Positions 40,301 to 53,678 are shown, counted from the first letter of the stretch. The stretch is 64,000 nucleotides of DNA from Amblyornis subalaris (GCA_018881555.1 JACAXG010000033.1:6530979-6594978), one strand, 5' to 3'. Made by a program: numbers and translations. The notes: generated by a model from the sequence alone, not told the origin.

Positions 40301-42289
40301 AGGCTNGTAAGGTGTTTTTAGTTGTAGAAATTCTAGTTATCTTTTTCCAACAATTATATTTTCTTGGAAGAATTTGTGACCTCTTGTTATGAAGAGAATG
40401 AAAAGGTTTCTCTGGGTCTTTTCCTTTCACTGTCAGGACAGTGAGCCAAACTATTTAAAGGCTTTGAAGTAAGGGCCAAATGAGTTTGGTTCAAAAGCTT
40501 TAACATAAACTCCTCTCAAATTTATCTCATGTCTGGTTGAACTGTCACAAGCATCTCAGTTTTATAAATTATGTTGGTTTCATATTTATTTTTTTTCCTG
40601 AAATGATATATTAGGCAGTTTAGTTAATATCCATAGTTCTTATATTTTATCCATCAACACTACAAGCTTCAATGGAAAAATTTAAATTTCTATGCTTAGA
40701 AAATTGGCATCAAAACACTTGCTTACAAGCAGCAGAGTTGATGCACTGTTGCTATCTACAGACACTCAGTTTTCTGCATTTGAGTTTGTGCCTTTGTTAC
40801 ATTCTTAGTAGGTACAGGAAAAGTACCAGAGAACACCTCAGCCATCTTTTACATACTATGTGCCTCCAAAATAGTTGAAATAAAAAGGAGCTGGAAATAA
40901 TCAGATTTAATTGTGCAGTTGGTTGTCACTAACTGCCTGTGTTTCACAGTAGAAAGGCACTGATCTAAAGCACAGCCTGGAGCTCAGGGTTGAGTTCCTC
41001 AGAAGCTGCCTGTAAAATATCAGGCAATATACAGAAAACAGTAACTGCACTGACTGGTATTATCCCTGTAATTTCCTTAGTGAAAGCTGATGGGAGTCCA
41101 GGCAGAGAACCTGCAAGCAAACAGTCCCCTCTGCTATGTGAGCTGAATTCGGCTTAAAGCAAAACTCTTTCCTCCCTCTCCCATTGTTAATCCCTCCTCC
41201 AAAGTAATTTAGATTTTATCCCTTTCTTCATCCATTTTAATAATCCTGGGGGGTATAGCTTGCATATCTTTCATATTTTATCAATTGTTTTCCTGTATTG
41301 ATTCAGATTTTATAATCAGTTTTTACCTTTCCATCAAAACACTTACAAGATACTAAAATTCCAATTCAAGACAGTTTGCATAACAGAAAATATTAATATT
41401 TTTAGATGCACTCACATATACTTTTCTTGAGAAGAGTACCCATTTGTGGCGTCAGTTTGGCAACACTCAGTGAAAAGTCACACAGTTAATACCACTCAAT
41501 TCAGTACTGCTCCGTCTGCGAAAATTTCTTTTAAAAATTCCTATTTTGTAGACTTGATACAGATAAAAGAAAACCCAGACTCATAAACAAATTGCCTGCA
41601 GCTCTCACTTTATATGTAGTCTGGTATGAGAATAATGTTTTTGTAAAGGGAAAGGTATTTTTAAAATTTCCTTGAGGTATTTTTATCTACAGAAGAAAAA
41701 AAAATTCCAAATAGCCATTAACCTTTTCCTGTGTAATTCCCTGCATAGTAAGGGAGGAATACAGTACCTGGTCAAGTTACGTTCAAAGCAGGCAGCTGAC
41801 AGACTGAAGCACGAGCTTATTTTCTGTCGACTTAAAACCATTCCAAATTTTTTCAGCACAAGGACTGCTGCTACGGCACAGCGTTTCCAGAGTCAGCCCT
41901 GAAATGTGCCCTGGCTGCACGTCCCACGATTCACCACAGGAAAAGACTGTTATGCCAGAGCTTGCAAGCAGCTGGATGTTTTAGCTTATCATGGAATCTC
42001 CTAAGCTGCACGTCCNACTGCTGTTTGCGCAACTCTGACATTCACACAATGCGTGAGGGTCGGGCTGGGGAACACCACAGATGTAGCTGAAACGCTTTCT
42101 GCCTAACCACCGGTTTCTCCAGGGACGGGAGTGATCTCCTTCGAGTCTGAGACGCTCCCATGCATGGCGCTATAAAAAACAGTTCCCCATAAACCTCCCC
42201 TCACTTCCGCCAAGGAAAAGAGAAAATCGCTGTACTTACAGAGCAGNGATTATTTGTTGTAGAAATAGAAATTGAGCTAATTTCTTCAT
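28318..42289 (-). CDS. Gene A: intact arylsulfatase (ARSD/ARSH-like), 10 exons
   Basis: Exons 1-10: 42240-42289, 39170-39319, 37190-37311, 35611-35733, 32227-32650, 31288-31424, 29896-30030, 29387-29549, 28981-29102, 28318-28688, all with GT-AG introns and matching phases, summing to 1797 nt (598 residues plus stop), the usual family length. Seen in the model: N-terminal hydrophobic signal; Asp51-Asp52 in [10 protein letters not shown]; Cys91 in L-C-T-P-S-R (future formylglycine) with Arg95; Lys150 and His152 in GKWH; two hydrophobic segments in exon 5 that in STS form a membrane hairpin; His304/His306; Asp358-His359 in SDHGG; Lys383 in GGK; Cys-rich tail WLQPCCG...CWC. These correspond to the known metal and sulfate ligands of human STS. 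It should be an ER/Golgi-lumen sulfate-ester hydrolase; the substrate is unknown. Exons 4-5 look most like ARSD and parts of exons 5 and 10 like ARSH, so I give no symbol; these mammalian paralogues may postdate the split from birds. Confidence 0.9.
28340..28610 (-). other. Gene A half of the gene-conversion pair (exon 10)
   Basis: This part of the last exon is about 98.5 percent identical to 9955-10225 in pseudogene B (4 differences in 271), whereas exon 8 of the two genes differs at very roughly a fifth of positions. The identity begins within a few bases of the stop codon and stops abruptly inside the exon. Confidence 0.85.
31881..31900. repeat. 20-bp perfect palindrome
   Basis: The sequence reads identically on both strands around a central TATA (gtatac core), in AT-rich intron 5 of gene A, and is followed by TA-rich sequence (31910-31930). 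Confidence 0.8.
32227..32650 (-). CDS. Gene A exon 5: catalytic GKWH and membrane hairpin
   Basis: This largest internal exon starts by completing G-K-W-H-Q-G, runs through [19 protein letters not shown], then two hydrophobic stretches (about [18 protein letters not shown] and [16 protein letters not shown]) that correspond to the antiparallel transmembrane helices of STS, and ends [10 protein letters not shown]...ESILFIER. One N (32376) falls in the second helix. No stop is present, in contrast to the same exon of gene B. Confidence 0.9.
37190..37311 (-). CDS. Gene A exon 3: formylglycine signature
   Basis: It encodes [24 protein letters not shown] followed by [11 protein letters not shown]. 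The Cys codon is at 37239-37241. The donor is tcag|gtttgc, weak at +3 to +5; the equivalent donors in genes B and C (gtttgg, gttggg) are weak in the same way. Confidence 0.9.
37573..37812 (-). repeat. CR1 LINE 3' fragment
   Basis: Antisense CR1 3' end: gaatggtttgggttggaagg, then caccaagttccaacacccctgcc-type text, a 'catccaacctggctttgaacac' block and 'cagtaaagacctttc'. It lies in intron 2 of gene A (between exons 2 and 3). Confidence 0.85.
42240..42289 (-). CDS. Candidate first coding exon of gene A
   Basis: On the minus strand an ATG with A at -3 opens [14 protein letters not shown] and runs 50 nt to a strong donor, ctct|gtaagta. It leaves two bases of a codon, exactly the phase needed by exon 2 (g|tca...), and joining them continues a hydrophobic signal peptide and gives a total CDS divisible by three. 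The alternative is initiation at a Met inside an unspliced extension of exon 2 (39358-39360), which would ignore the good acceptor at 39320-39321. One N (42247) lies in the exon. This call rests on phase and motif only. Confidence 0.5.
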
Positions 42290-45200
42290 TTTATGGCAAC
42301 CCTGAGTGCCTGCAGCAGTGAGGTGGTTATGTCTGCACATGCAGGGAGAAATAGCTCTAGGGTGGGGAGGAAATGCCGGTAAGAGACTTGAATTTGCTTT
42401 TTCAGAAAATGAGTCATTCAGCTTCACTTCTGAGTGCTGCCTGTTTTCTAGTCGTCACTCAAAAGGACAAATTAAGGTTATGTGCTGGCTAATGCTTGCT
42501 TTCTCAATTTTTCTTGTTTGAGTCCTGTTGTACTGAGTGTTTTGGGACAGCACAAGGCATTACCCAACAGCAATCTTGCTTTACTGACAGAGGGTTTCCT
42601 GCTTTTTCATATCTTAAAAGGCAAAGGAGATGCTGGTACAAATTGGTAGCAATTGCAATGCTCAGTTTAGTTTGCTAGTGGAACACCCCTGGGGCAAGTT
42701 ACAGCACCACAGGTGATCCCTTCCCTGTTCCCTCCAACCCCAAAATTTGCATGTAAGAGTGTTTACAGCCAATATGCACAGAAGATGTGATGTGTCTGGT
42801 TTTCTCAGTGCCTGGTTTCTCGTAACCTGTGTTGCAGCATCCCAATCTGTACCTCTTTAGTTCCATTCCCCTCATTGAGCCTTTAGCCCTTCAAGGATTC
42901 AGTAAGGCCTATAGGATTTCTTGTTGTCTGATGCCCTCTACTGCTGCATGTTTTCTAAAAAGAAACACCTTCTGAGATGCTCTGGGGTTTTTCTGTCCAG
43001 GTTGCAATCAATCCCCGCAGGGCCCTGCTGACTGAGAGAGCCTCTTTTGCAACTGGGGCCATCTCCACAGCTCTCATTATCTTGTGTTTTTTCCAGGACT
43101 TCTTGCAAATTCTATAGAGTTGGTAACAGAGAACCACAAACTATAACTGCTATGTTATGTACTAAATTTAGAATACAGCAGAAAATGAAAAGAATTGAAA
43201 AGCATGTCTGCAGTTACACTGCAGGAACACACATTTGCTGTCTTTTACACAGCCCTCTTTAAACACAGAGAGAACCAGACCAGTGCTCTAAGTAGCACTT
43301 GTTGAAGTCTGGATGCTGGGAATTACTACCTGGGCACACCTATGGTGTAATGAATTTAAAGGAGGGAGGGAAGTGCTTGTGGTCTAAAGACTTGTGCCTA
43401 TTTTGGTGTTTGATCTTTGAAGGAGGGAAAGGTGAATGCCCTGTCACTGGTACCACTTAAAGATGACATTTTTAAAAGGTCTAGGCAGAGATAATTCTTT
43501 TCCCAGCCACTGCACCGACTTTGCTCTAGCTGATTTTCTGTGGGGAAATCTTCAGAAAGTCTGTATTTTTTCAGCATGTGGAATGATTGTCGAATTTTGC
43601 AGAAGCCTTGCATACTCCTGTCTTTTTACCCTCATTTTATTTACTGAGTACTGGAGGCAGTAACACTGTGACCTTATTAAAGTGCTTCAACATCTAAGAG
43701 CTGAAGGCCCAAGTTAGTGGGGTTTGTTGTAGGATATGATGATTAAGAGGCTCCCTCTAGCGAGTATTACCTTATATTTGTTTCAGAGTACAGTTGGTCC
43801 ATGCTCCACCTTTCTAACAGTCATTGCACAATGATGTTATGGTGTTATTTCCTGGAACTCTGATTTACACAAGGTCCTAAAGGTCTGGATGCCCAGGAGC
43901 AGTTGCAGAGCCTTACCTGTTGTCCTTGGGCATGCAATACAGGTTTGCAGCACTGGGAAGAAACCTGGTTTATGTATTCCAGGACTGCTCTGCAATATGA
44001 GCCAAACTGCTGGAGGTGGGGGTGAGTGGGAGAGGTTCGCTCCTGGTCTGGGGTAAAGCAGTAATTCAGATGCCCCAATTCCTGTCTAAGGCTCGACTGA
44101 TCTAACAGCTGGTAAGTAATGCAACTAATATACTTAGAAGGCTGTAATGCAATTAATTGTCCACATGGTTTCCAAGAGGACTCNTAATCCAGTGCTGTTT
44201 CCTCCTGCATCACAGAACGCATTCATATCACCTGGCTTTCACTGCCAAAAAATTAATTGTTCACATCTAAGCCTGCCATCCAGTCTCTACGATCAATGAT
44301 GAAAGGCAGTCACATTGAGGGCAGTCCAGCTGTCCTANGATGCTATTCTAGGATGAGATGAAACATTCTTTGAAGGTTCCAGTCCACCTTTAGTGCCTGT
44401 ACAGAGAGAATTTTTATGGCTCTGTATTCAAGCTAGATTGAAATTGGTTAAAGTGATACAAAACCATACTGTTAGTCATTCTACTGACAGATCAAACAAA
44501 TGAATACTACCATACAAAAGAATCTATGAAAGCTGGTTTTATTACAACATTTTGAATAATGTTCTGAAAGGCAAGTTAGGGGTTCTTTAAGTTTTAGGAT
44601 GACCATCTCATATGAATTAAGCAATCCTACTATTAGAACCATGGAGGTGGCTATAATTTAATCTCCGAAACCCATATACTTCTTATTCTCTTGGAACAGA
44701 AGCTGTTGAAAGTGCAGTATTTACTTAGATTTTCAGCTGGAATTGAAAAAAGCGTAACAATGGTTAAAGAATCACCACAACAAAGTGCTAAGACAGACAC
44801 AGGTAGGCACAGCACAGACTGAGTTTCACCATCCAAACCTTTGTCCTCACATCCACAGATAAATCTTTACTTCAGCTGTGAGGGACTGCCTTGCTCTTTC
44901 CCTGCAGAGCAGGTGTGAGGAGAGAGAAGACCTGAGGCACGTATCTGATTCCCCTCCCAGGCTCAGGACAGTGGTGGACTTCAACAAGTGCACTAATCAC
45001 CAAGCTATTATCTATAGTAAGGTTAGGCCACCACTTCCTTCTCTTGTGGCCCGGTTTTGGAATGAAACTGTGTCATGCTCTGGGTTTTCATCAATAGGGG
45101 TGACTAGTCCATGAATGTCAAACAGGTTTCAGCTGGAGATATGTACTAACACATGCCATTTAGCTGCCCTGGGGAATGTGTGTTGGCAGAATGTTCAATA

Positions 45201-46499
45201 TGAAGAAGTTTCACCCATGGAGATTTGAAAGCCTACAGACTCTGCTACTGTTTAGGCCACCTAAATAGTTATGTGGAGTTAAGATGAATCATGCACTGGG
45301 ACTAAAATGACTTGGGTTTTGTCTGAATCATGGTTTTGGTGGCTTTCAGTACCTTGCTTGCACATTCAGTTTTCATGATGCTTGTGGACCTCTCTACCCA
45401 GGAATTCACTAAAAGTGGGTTTGGGGTTAGGGCAGCCAGTTCAGAGGGTGTGCAGATGCAGTTCTTAATGGCCTGTGCAAAGGCCATTCTGAGCCTGCTC
45501 CCGGGGAAGCTTTTGCTCCTGCGTGAGTGAGTAGTGGAAGTTAGATCTGAGTCTGTGGGTTGAATAAATGTATGACAGTTCTGCTGAGTGGAATGCAGCT
45601 GGAATCTTAATTTGGCAAGTGAAAGGATTTTGTAAGAGGATTGAGGGAGAAGTGCTGCCTTCTATAGCAGGTGCAAGTATGTTGGAACCCTGGGTTCAGA
45701 TATCTTTCAATGTTGCAATTAAAAAGCAATTTGTTATGTCACTGGGTGGAATATGTAGAGATGTAGAAAATTAGGTTTATGAGCTATTAGTAATGTATTA
45801 GTAGCAAGATGGAGGATTTTGGGTGTGGATTTTTACTTCTTTCTTCCTTCTTCTTCACAAGTCTGGATGGTTTGGTATTGGTTCAAAGAAGCCTGCAATG
45901 CGGATGGTAAATGAACAGTCACTGGATTATAAGTAAAAACATGTTAGTTGGCAACTCATAATTGGGTAGATTGGACTTTAAATAGCCTTGGAATTCACAA
46001 CGNGAGGCCATTTTCCACCTTGCTAACTTAGAGAATGCTCTGCGCTGCTATGCCATAGATAAGAACTTAATAAAAGACCTAATTAGAAGAACATCTCAGC
46101 ACCTCCTGCATCTCACTCCAAACTCTGAGCAAAGAACTCTTGAAACAGGAAAAGTAGAAATAGAAATAGTATTATTAACACAAGTAGACAGGCACAGAGG
46201 CAGAACTCACCACTGCCACTGCTGGGGATACCCGCAAGCTGTACTTGAGACCTGAACCTTTCTTGCTAAGCAGAATAAAAGGCCTTATTTGTCTGCAAAG
46301 TCAAGGTAAAGCAGTACTGTATTCATGCATGCCTGACATGACTGGGGTTTTTGATTTTGTCCAGTAAGAGAAAAAATAAATTAAAAAAATTAAATAAAAG
46401 CAAAAATGGAGAGAGGAAAAAAAAAGAAGCTATTGCTCTTGTGGAGCTGGTCCAATGTTTGAAAGTAAATTGTAAACTGTGCAAGTAGTTGAGAGTGTT

Positions 46500-46870
46500 T
46501 GCATCCTTCCCCTCTTTACAAAACAGGCTGAGTAACACCACCTGGTACAGCCTGTCCCNATAGGAGAGGTGCCCCATACCCCTAACCATCCTGGTGCCTC
46601 TCCTCTGGACTTGCTACAGCACACCCTTGTCCCTTCCTGTGTCAGGGACCCCAGAGCTGGATGCAGCATTCCAGGTGGGATCTCAGCAGAGTGGAGTAGA
46701 GGGTCAGTGTCACCTCTCTCACCCTGTTGGCNACGCTGCATTTGATGCAGCCCAGGACACGTTTGGCTGTCTGGGCTGTGAGTGCACACTGCCGGATCAT
46801 GTCCAGTCTCTCATCCACCCNCATCCCCAAGTCCTTTTTCAGCCAGGCTACTCTTGATCTTGATCTGTCT
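46500..46870 (-). repeat. CR1 LINE fragment with the end of the reverse-transcriptase ORF
   Basis: Read on the minus strand, 46642-46860 translates with interruptions to the familiar CR1 ORF2 C-terminal text (KDLGM.VDERLDM, RVLGCIK, REV.L.LYS, HLECCIQLWGP). The plus strand around 46600 holds the antisense 3' text. It is truncated at both ends and carries three Ns. Confidence 0.85.
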
Positions 46871-48344
46871 ATTCCCTTAAATACCAAGTTACAAATCATG
46901 CCTTAAAGACTATCCTCCTTCATTTGTTTTTATATGCCGTTATCTGCTTATTCTAAATTTGGATATCTACATTGTGTGATGCACTAACTTGAGGGTCTTA
47001 TAGTCATGGAGGAAAATAAAAGGTGATTTTCAACATGATTCACCTCACCCATGAACCATTTGTATTAGTAAAAGTCAGACTGACACAGAAGGTCCTGTTT
47101 CTCTCCATGGGCTACAGTGGGTTACCAGATGGTTACCTCAAAACATGGAGGCCTCCTCAATGCAGATGTCTTCATTAAGTCAGAAAAATCTTGTCCTGGA
47201 TGTTTAAAGAAAATCAGTGTGATCTCCTACATTTATAACCATCAGGGTAAGAAAATGGAACAATAAGGCAGTGTTTAGTCACAATGGTGTATAATGTTGC
47301 CATTCTGTCTGTCTCTTCTCCACAGACCAGAAGTTTGTGCATCCCAGGGGATCAGGTTTAGTACAATTCCTTCATGAAGAGAACTAATGAAACTAAGCAA
47401 ACTAAGCAATTACCCTCTCCAAAGAAGAAAATATTTGAGCAGACTAAAACAACACATCAGCTGTAAAGGTGTGAATTAGAGAGTAGTATCAAAGGGATGG
47501 GATTTGCATTATTCCCAGTTTAACAGATAAGAGGTTTTCAGCTAATATGAAATGGGTACTAGAAACTAATGAAAATGTGAAGATACACAAGTAATACCTT
47601 CAAAGAGGTAAAACAAGTGGCAAAACAAGTACTGATATTTCTGCTTGCTGCTATGCTGTTAGAGCAATGTGAGGAAATGGATTTATTGAAAATATTTCAA
47701 AGCATTGACTTCTAAATTACAGAAACAATATTCCTCTTTCCACCTTTGTTCTTCAACTTGGTTAATGAGCAAAACAAAACAAAACATGGCTGCTCAGAGG
47801 TTCTACAAGGATCCATTCATGCTAGGAAAGTATGGATGAATAAATTACAAATCAGAATTTCTCATACCAGGGTGACTTTACATATACATTGAGAGTGTGT
47901 AGACTCAGGCATGCCATGAGAGGAAAATGAGCATTAATAACAAGGTGAGCCTAATCCATTCTAGAATAGTGACCAAAATTCTTAAAATGTTAAAACCCAC
48001 AGCTTTTGTTACATTGGACCTAGGATGTAAACCCCAATTCTGTGCTGTTCAAAATTACTAGTTTTGTGCAGGCTTCTTGTGTCAACTGTACTCACTTTCA
48101 AATCCTTCCTCTCAATTAAATGTTGGATGTTGAGAAAGAAATCAAAAATATTTCTCTTTCCTTAGACAAACCAAAGGAAGTTCAAGGAAGCAGTTTTATT
48201 GTGGGTTTTTTGTTTGTTTTGGTGAGTCTATTTTTGTTGTTGTTGTTGTTTGGGTACTTTTCCCCTCAAAAGCAAATGCAATGCATTAGCGACTGCTTGG
48301 TCTCTCTGTTAATTTGAGGGCTGAGCAATCACAAATTGTACGAA

Positions 48345-49118
48345 GTTTAACAAAGTGTTAGATTCTGCACCTGGGAAGGGGCAAACCTGGATATATGGAC
48401 AGACTGGGGAATGAGATCTGGAGAGCAGTTATGCAGAAAGGGACCTGGGGGTGCTGGTCAACAGCAAGCTGAACACAAGTCAGCAGTGCCCTGGCAGCCA
48501 GAAGGGCCANCCCTGTCCTGGGGTGCATCAGGCCCAGCATCACNAGCCAGGCAAGGGAGGGGATTGTCCCGCTCTGCTCTGCACTGGGGCGGCCTCACCT
48601 CGAGTGCTGGGGGCAGTTTTGTTCACTGCAATATAGAAAAGAGATAAAGCTATTAGAGAGCATCCAAAGGAGGGACACAAAGATGATGAAGGGCATTGAG
48701 GGGAAGCCATATGAGGAGCGGCTGAGGTCACTTGGTCTGTTCAGCCTGGAGAAGAGGAGACTGAGGGGGGACCTCATGGCAGTCTACAACCTCCTTGTGA
48801 GGGAAAGAGAAGGGGCAGACACTGATTTCTTCTCTGTGGTGACCACTGACAGGACCCGAGGGAATGGCCTAAAGTTGTGTCAGGGGAGATTCAGGTTAGA
48901 TATTACGTAAAGGTTTTTCACCCAGAGGGTGGTTGGGCACTGGAACAGGCTCCCCAGAGAAGTGTTCACAGCACCAGCCTGACAGAGTTCAAGAATAATT
49001 TGGACAATGCTCTCAGGCACACGGTGTGATTCTTAGGGCTGTTCTGTGCAGGGCCAGAAGCTGGATTTTGATGATGCTCATGGATCCAACTCAGGATATT
49101 CTATGATCCATGATTATT
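48345..49118 (+). repeat. CR1 LINE 3' portion, sense strand
   Basis: This is the longest repeat of the window. It starts in the ORF2 C-terminal region (gacctgggggtgctggtcaa), passes through the 'ggagaagaggagactgaggg' block and 'ggcactggaacaggctcccc', and ends with 'caactcaggatattctatga', the normal CR1 3' terminus. The ORF is broken by frameshifts and Ns. The right flank is AATTAATTAATAATTAA. Confidence 0.9.
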
Positions 49119-52100
49119 CATAGAATTAATTAATAATTAATCACAGAATCAGGCAGAAAAGCTTACTTCACTGGCAATGGTGTTCCAGAGGCGTTTTCTT
49201 TCTTTCCTTTCTCTTTTCCTTTCTATTTTTCTTGTTTTGTTTTTTTCATTTTCCACTTGCAGTGTCAGAAGCGATACACTCGGTTTAGAGAGAGGATTTT
49301 TTTATCAGCAGCTTATTAGTTCTGTGCTGAGATGTGTGCACTGCTGCCCTCCGGTGGGGATAAACCAGCCATACCGACGGTCTGTAAGAGACTCCAGTTC
49401 CCGGGCAGTGGTCATGGTGATGATGATGACTGTGTGTGAGTATCCAACAAAAATTAACAATGGAGTCAGTAAAATTAACTTTTTTTTTTGGCATGTTCTG
49501 AATATAGTAATGATGAATGTACAACAGTGCAAAGCCAAATAAAACTGGAGAAAGGGATCCTGGAGAGAACAAGTAAAGAAAGAAAAAATAAGTGATGGGA
49601 AAAGTAGCAGACTATGTGCTTCTCCTGTTTCCACTGCTCACTGCATCCACTGATGGTGGAAGATATATTTCTGACAGCCTGAGAGGTAGGAAAGTGTACT
49701 ACCATCATAATTTTACAGACAAAGAATGGCGGACTCAATCTAATTTCTCATCAGCCTGCTCTGCTGGTTTGCATCAGCCCTGACTCACTTCCAGTGTAGC
49801 AGCCCAATGGAGCATCATCAGTATTATTTTACAGGTTGAGCACTGGTAATTTTGGCTGATATTTGCAGTTGATAATTGAATAGACATGTAAGTANGACCC
49901 ATCATGAACTTCCTCTCAAAAAAATTGCCAGTTGCGATTAAATGCCAGACTAACACCGGACTGAAAGGTTGCATGGAGCAATGCAGTCAGTGGGGGAAGA
50001 CAGGCAGCAACAGCAGCATGACAGTCTTCTTGCTATTCCCTCAGCTTTACAGACCCCTCCTACACAGCTACCTCTCTCGCCTGCCATAGTATCAGATGTG
50101 CACTTCATCCCATCCACTCACTTTGCTTTTATCGTCCCCTTCTTGGGCTGGGGGGAGATGGCAAATCTACTCTTTGAAGGAAAAAAACCATCAACAGTGA
50201 TTATTGCAAAGCAGACTCATACAGCTTTTCAAATTTCTGTCATCCTTGTGACTTTCCAGTTCTGTAGACAAAAAAAACTAGGTAAGAAATCCTGAGACAG
50301 CAGTTCGCCACCAGACAGTGCTTATCTGTTGTCCTCCGGTAAAACTTTCCCCCTTACTCTTCCCCCTTTAAAAATGCTAGGTTTGCTTTCCAGTGGTGTC
50401 AGGAATTATGAAGTGGTTGTTTTCTAGTTCCCTTAATGTCAAGACAAACACTTTTCAAGCACAGGTAGAACTGTCACCAACCCTTCCACAGCTACAAAGA
50501 GTAGTTTCTATGAGGTTTGTGGGGAGTGGAGCTTCCCTTTTTAGTGTAGGAAATAGAAACAGGCCCCTGGATGTTCTCTCTCTCCAGCCTCCACCAAATC
50601 TCCCAATGCAAAGTTAAATGCTCGTAGTGAAGATGGGTCAAAATTGTCCTTTTAATCTCAGTCCTACTGCCTGTAACAGAAGTTACTTCACATTCTCTCA
50701 CATCGCCCTTCCCATTAAGATCTCTATCACATTCAATGCACACAATGTCCAGCACCCAAGCAANGATTTAAGAACTTTTCCTCACACTTTTTCCAAAGTG
50801 TGCCTCTTGGGTGACTGCACACTTCTAACTATGTTTGCCTCCAGATCAAAATTTATTTCCCCCAGGGCTTTTTCAGAATATTTGTTCCTGTAATAGTTCT
50901 ACAGCAGAATTCTAGCAGAAATATAGCCCTTCGTGTATTCAAAGCATGCTCCTGCTAATTTCAGTTGCAGCTGTGTGTTTCAAAACTTCTGCAAATGAGA
51001 TCACAAGGGCATCAGTCAGACAGACAGAGAATGAGGAACATTCACTCAGTGACCACCTGTGAAAAATCTTGTTTAAGGAACTCTACAGCAAAGGCTAGGG
51101 CAGTCTGGAAATTTTCAGACAAAACAGAGCTTTGTCAAAACCGAAGTTTGTGGAGCCCAGCATGTTCTTAAAATATTTCAGACTGAACAAACTTAACAAC
51201 CTGAAAACAATGTCTGGGAGGAACTCAAACTTCCAAAAGGGCTGTTGGCTGCTGAGCCAGGGAAATTGAAAGTGGAAGTCTCCAGATTCAAAAGAGCTCA
51301 TCAAGACTCTTCTTTAGGCCANGCACTTCCGGAAAGCCAGTACCCTGAGCTCAGGCAGGAAGAACTTGCACACATGTTGTGATACACGACTTCCTGCAGC
51401 CATTGGAATAACGGACATTCATCAGGATTAGAGACAGAATCTGTAAATTTGCCAAAAAAGTTTTTGTAGAAATGGTTTTAAGTCAAGACTGAAACAACTC
51501 CAGCTTTAAAAGAAGAAAAAAAATCAACATCTGTAGAAAGTAAACATGACTTTTCAGCCAGCTCTCACAGACAGAAAGGGAATACAATTCTGATTTAAAC
51601 AGTACATTGAAATTTCTCTTCTTGCATGTTCTGCCTTATTTACTACTTCCTTCCAGTATTTCTGAAATATAGTCTGGCCTTCAGCTTAAAACACTTTCCA
51701 TCGATATCCCATTTTCCACAGGATGAAGTATCTTCTTTCTCTCCACTGAGTGAACTGAGGGGGGGGGGGCAGGAAAAAAAAGTCAAAGAATACTTGCAAG
51801 AGAATGAATGAAGATTATTACCTGGCCACATGGTTTGATTCAATTTACACTCTCAGGTTTGAGGTCACGCAGTAGCTGATGACTACCAGCAGCTTGCTGT
51901 GCTTAACTGGAACCTGCCCTGCTCAGTACATAAATGTTTGCTGATCCTGTTGAAGCACACACTGAGGAACCTGTGTTTCATTTGCACTCAGGAAATGAAA
52001 ACCCTTCCTTCCCCAGCAGGACCTGTTCTGACCTACCAGTTTCAGTCCTTTCTTTGCCCCTGACATCTCCTGCTTTCTTGTCAGAGATTCAGCCAGAGGA

Positions 52101-52959
52101 AAGGGATCATTTAGGAGGTCTGTACTTCATCCTGCTCAAAGAAGGGTCAACACTGAATTCAGACTACGTTGCTCAGGGATTTGTCCCACAAAGTGTTGGA
52201 AATCTGTGAACAACCTGCTGCACTGGTTGACTGCAGTCCCCATGGTGTGACTCTTCATTCACTTCCTGCTCAGATTTTGGCTAACACATGGCTAATGCTG
52301 GATGTTATCCCCTGATGTATGCAGGGGTCAGTGCTGTTAGGCCACAGCAAAGGCAACACATAGACACAACATAGTGGCCAGAAAGGGCTAAAGGTCCATA
52401 TGCAGCCACTGTCACCTGCAGCCTGCTGTCTCCTGCAACTATCAGCTTTGCCTATTTTTTGTCTGGCNATCTCTTCATAACCTGCTAACTCACAGAAATG
52501 GTGTAGACCAGACTTCCAAGGTGGAATGTGTCAGTTTATCCAAAGAGTTTTTGAAGGGGCTGCAACAGCAGCTGGATTGCTGAGGCTTTCATGCTTCACA
52601 GTGTGACAAAGGGGACACCTGGGCTGTGGCAGAGGAGGAAGAACAAAGTGCTCTTCCCATCAGCTATGTTTTGCTCATAGGTGCATGAGTTACAAGTTGT
52701 GAGTTGCGAGCTATGAATAAGAGAGTTTGTGAATTAGAAACCTCAATGACTTGAGCGATTCACTTGAGTGAATTTAGTGAATTCACATGTTGGAGTAGTC
52801 TGTACAGAGGGAATTGAACGCTTGTTTGTCATGCTTGTTTTCTTTCCCAATGAACTCATAAGATGAAGTTTAATTTACAGAGGATGTTGACCCCTAAATT
52901 TGAGAGATCCAAATGGGCCACCACTGTGGTCCTCTCAAAGAGTATGTTTCTGTTTTTTG

Positions 52960-53080
52960 ACAACCTCCTAACTGGTATTGGAAGGCTACTACTAGGACTC
53001 CCTGAGCCTCTTCTCCAGGATGGACAAATCCATTTCCCTCAGCCCCTCCTCATACAGCAGGAATGTGTTTCATCCTGACC
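52960..53080 (-). repeat. Probable CR1 fragment
   Basis: The plus strand holds antisense CR1-like text (gagcctcttctccaggatgg ... cagcccctcctcatacagca). The left part is diverged, so limits are approximate. Confidence 0.55.
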
Positions 53081-53678
53081 ATCCCAAATAAAAGGTGGAA
53101 AACCCTTTCTCTTAATCTACTGGTGACACTCCTGCTGATACAGAGCAGTAAACCATAAGCCTTTGTCTCTGACAGGGCTCACTACAGACCGGTGTTTAGC
53201 TTGCTTTCTCCCAGGAACTCCTGGCTCTTTTCCGCAAAGCTGCTGTCTTTGCCTAACCTCGCCCAGTTCCCAGGCTTCTCACAGCCAGTCCATGAGTCCA
53301 TTTCATGCTCTCAAATTTCTCCCCACCTCACAAGCAGTCAAATCTTAGCTGGGGTCTCTCCATTTTCTGCAGTCCAGCTACAAATCTGGCTTGTTTTCCC
53401 CATCACTGCTGAGTTCTATGTAACCTGCAAACTCCACGAGACTCTTCTACATCAAATATTTAGCTTCCCCCTTCCCTGTATTTTCATCAACTTCCTCCTC
53501 ACTGCTGTTTGGACTGACCTTGAAAAACAACCTTAGACCTTACTGATGTAATCCAGACACAAAAGTGCTGGGAACATTTTCCTCTTCTTTTTCAAAGTTC
53601 CTTAGAGAAAGAATATGCTTAACATCAGAAAGCATAGAATATTCTTCAAAAGCATACACCTTGTCAAATTATGAGTGC

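Noticed and set aside
42171..42177. TATAAAA on the plus strand
   Set aside because: It falls in intron 1 of gene A, on the opposite strand, with no plus-strand gene following it.
43845..44222. 125-codon minus-strand open frame
   Set aside because: No recognisable domain and no splice sites or promoter supporting a gene.
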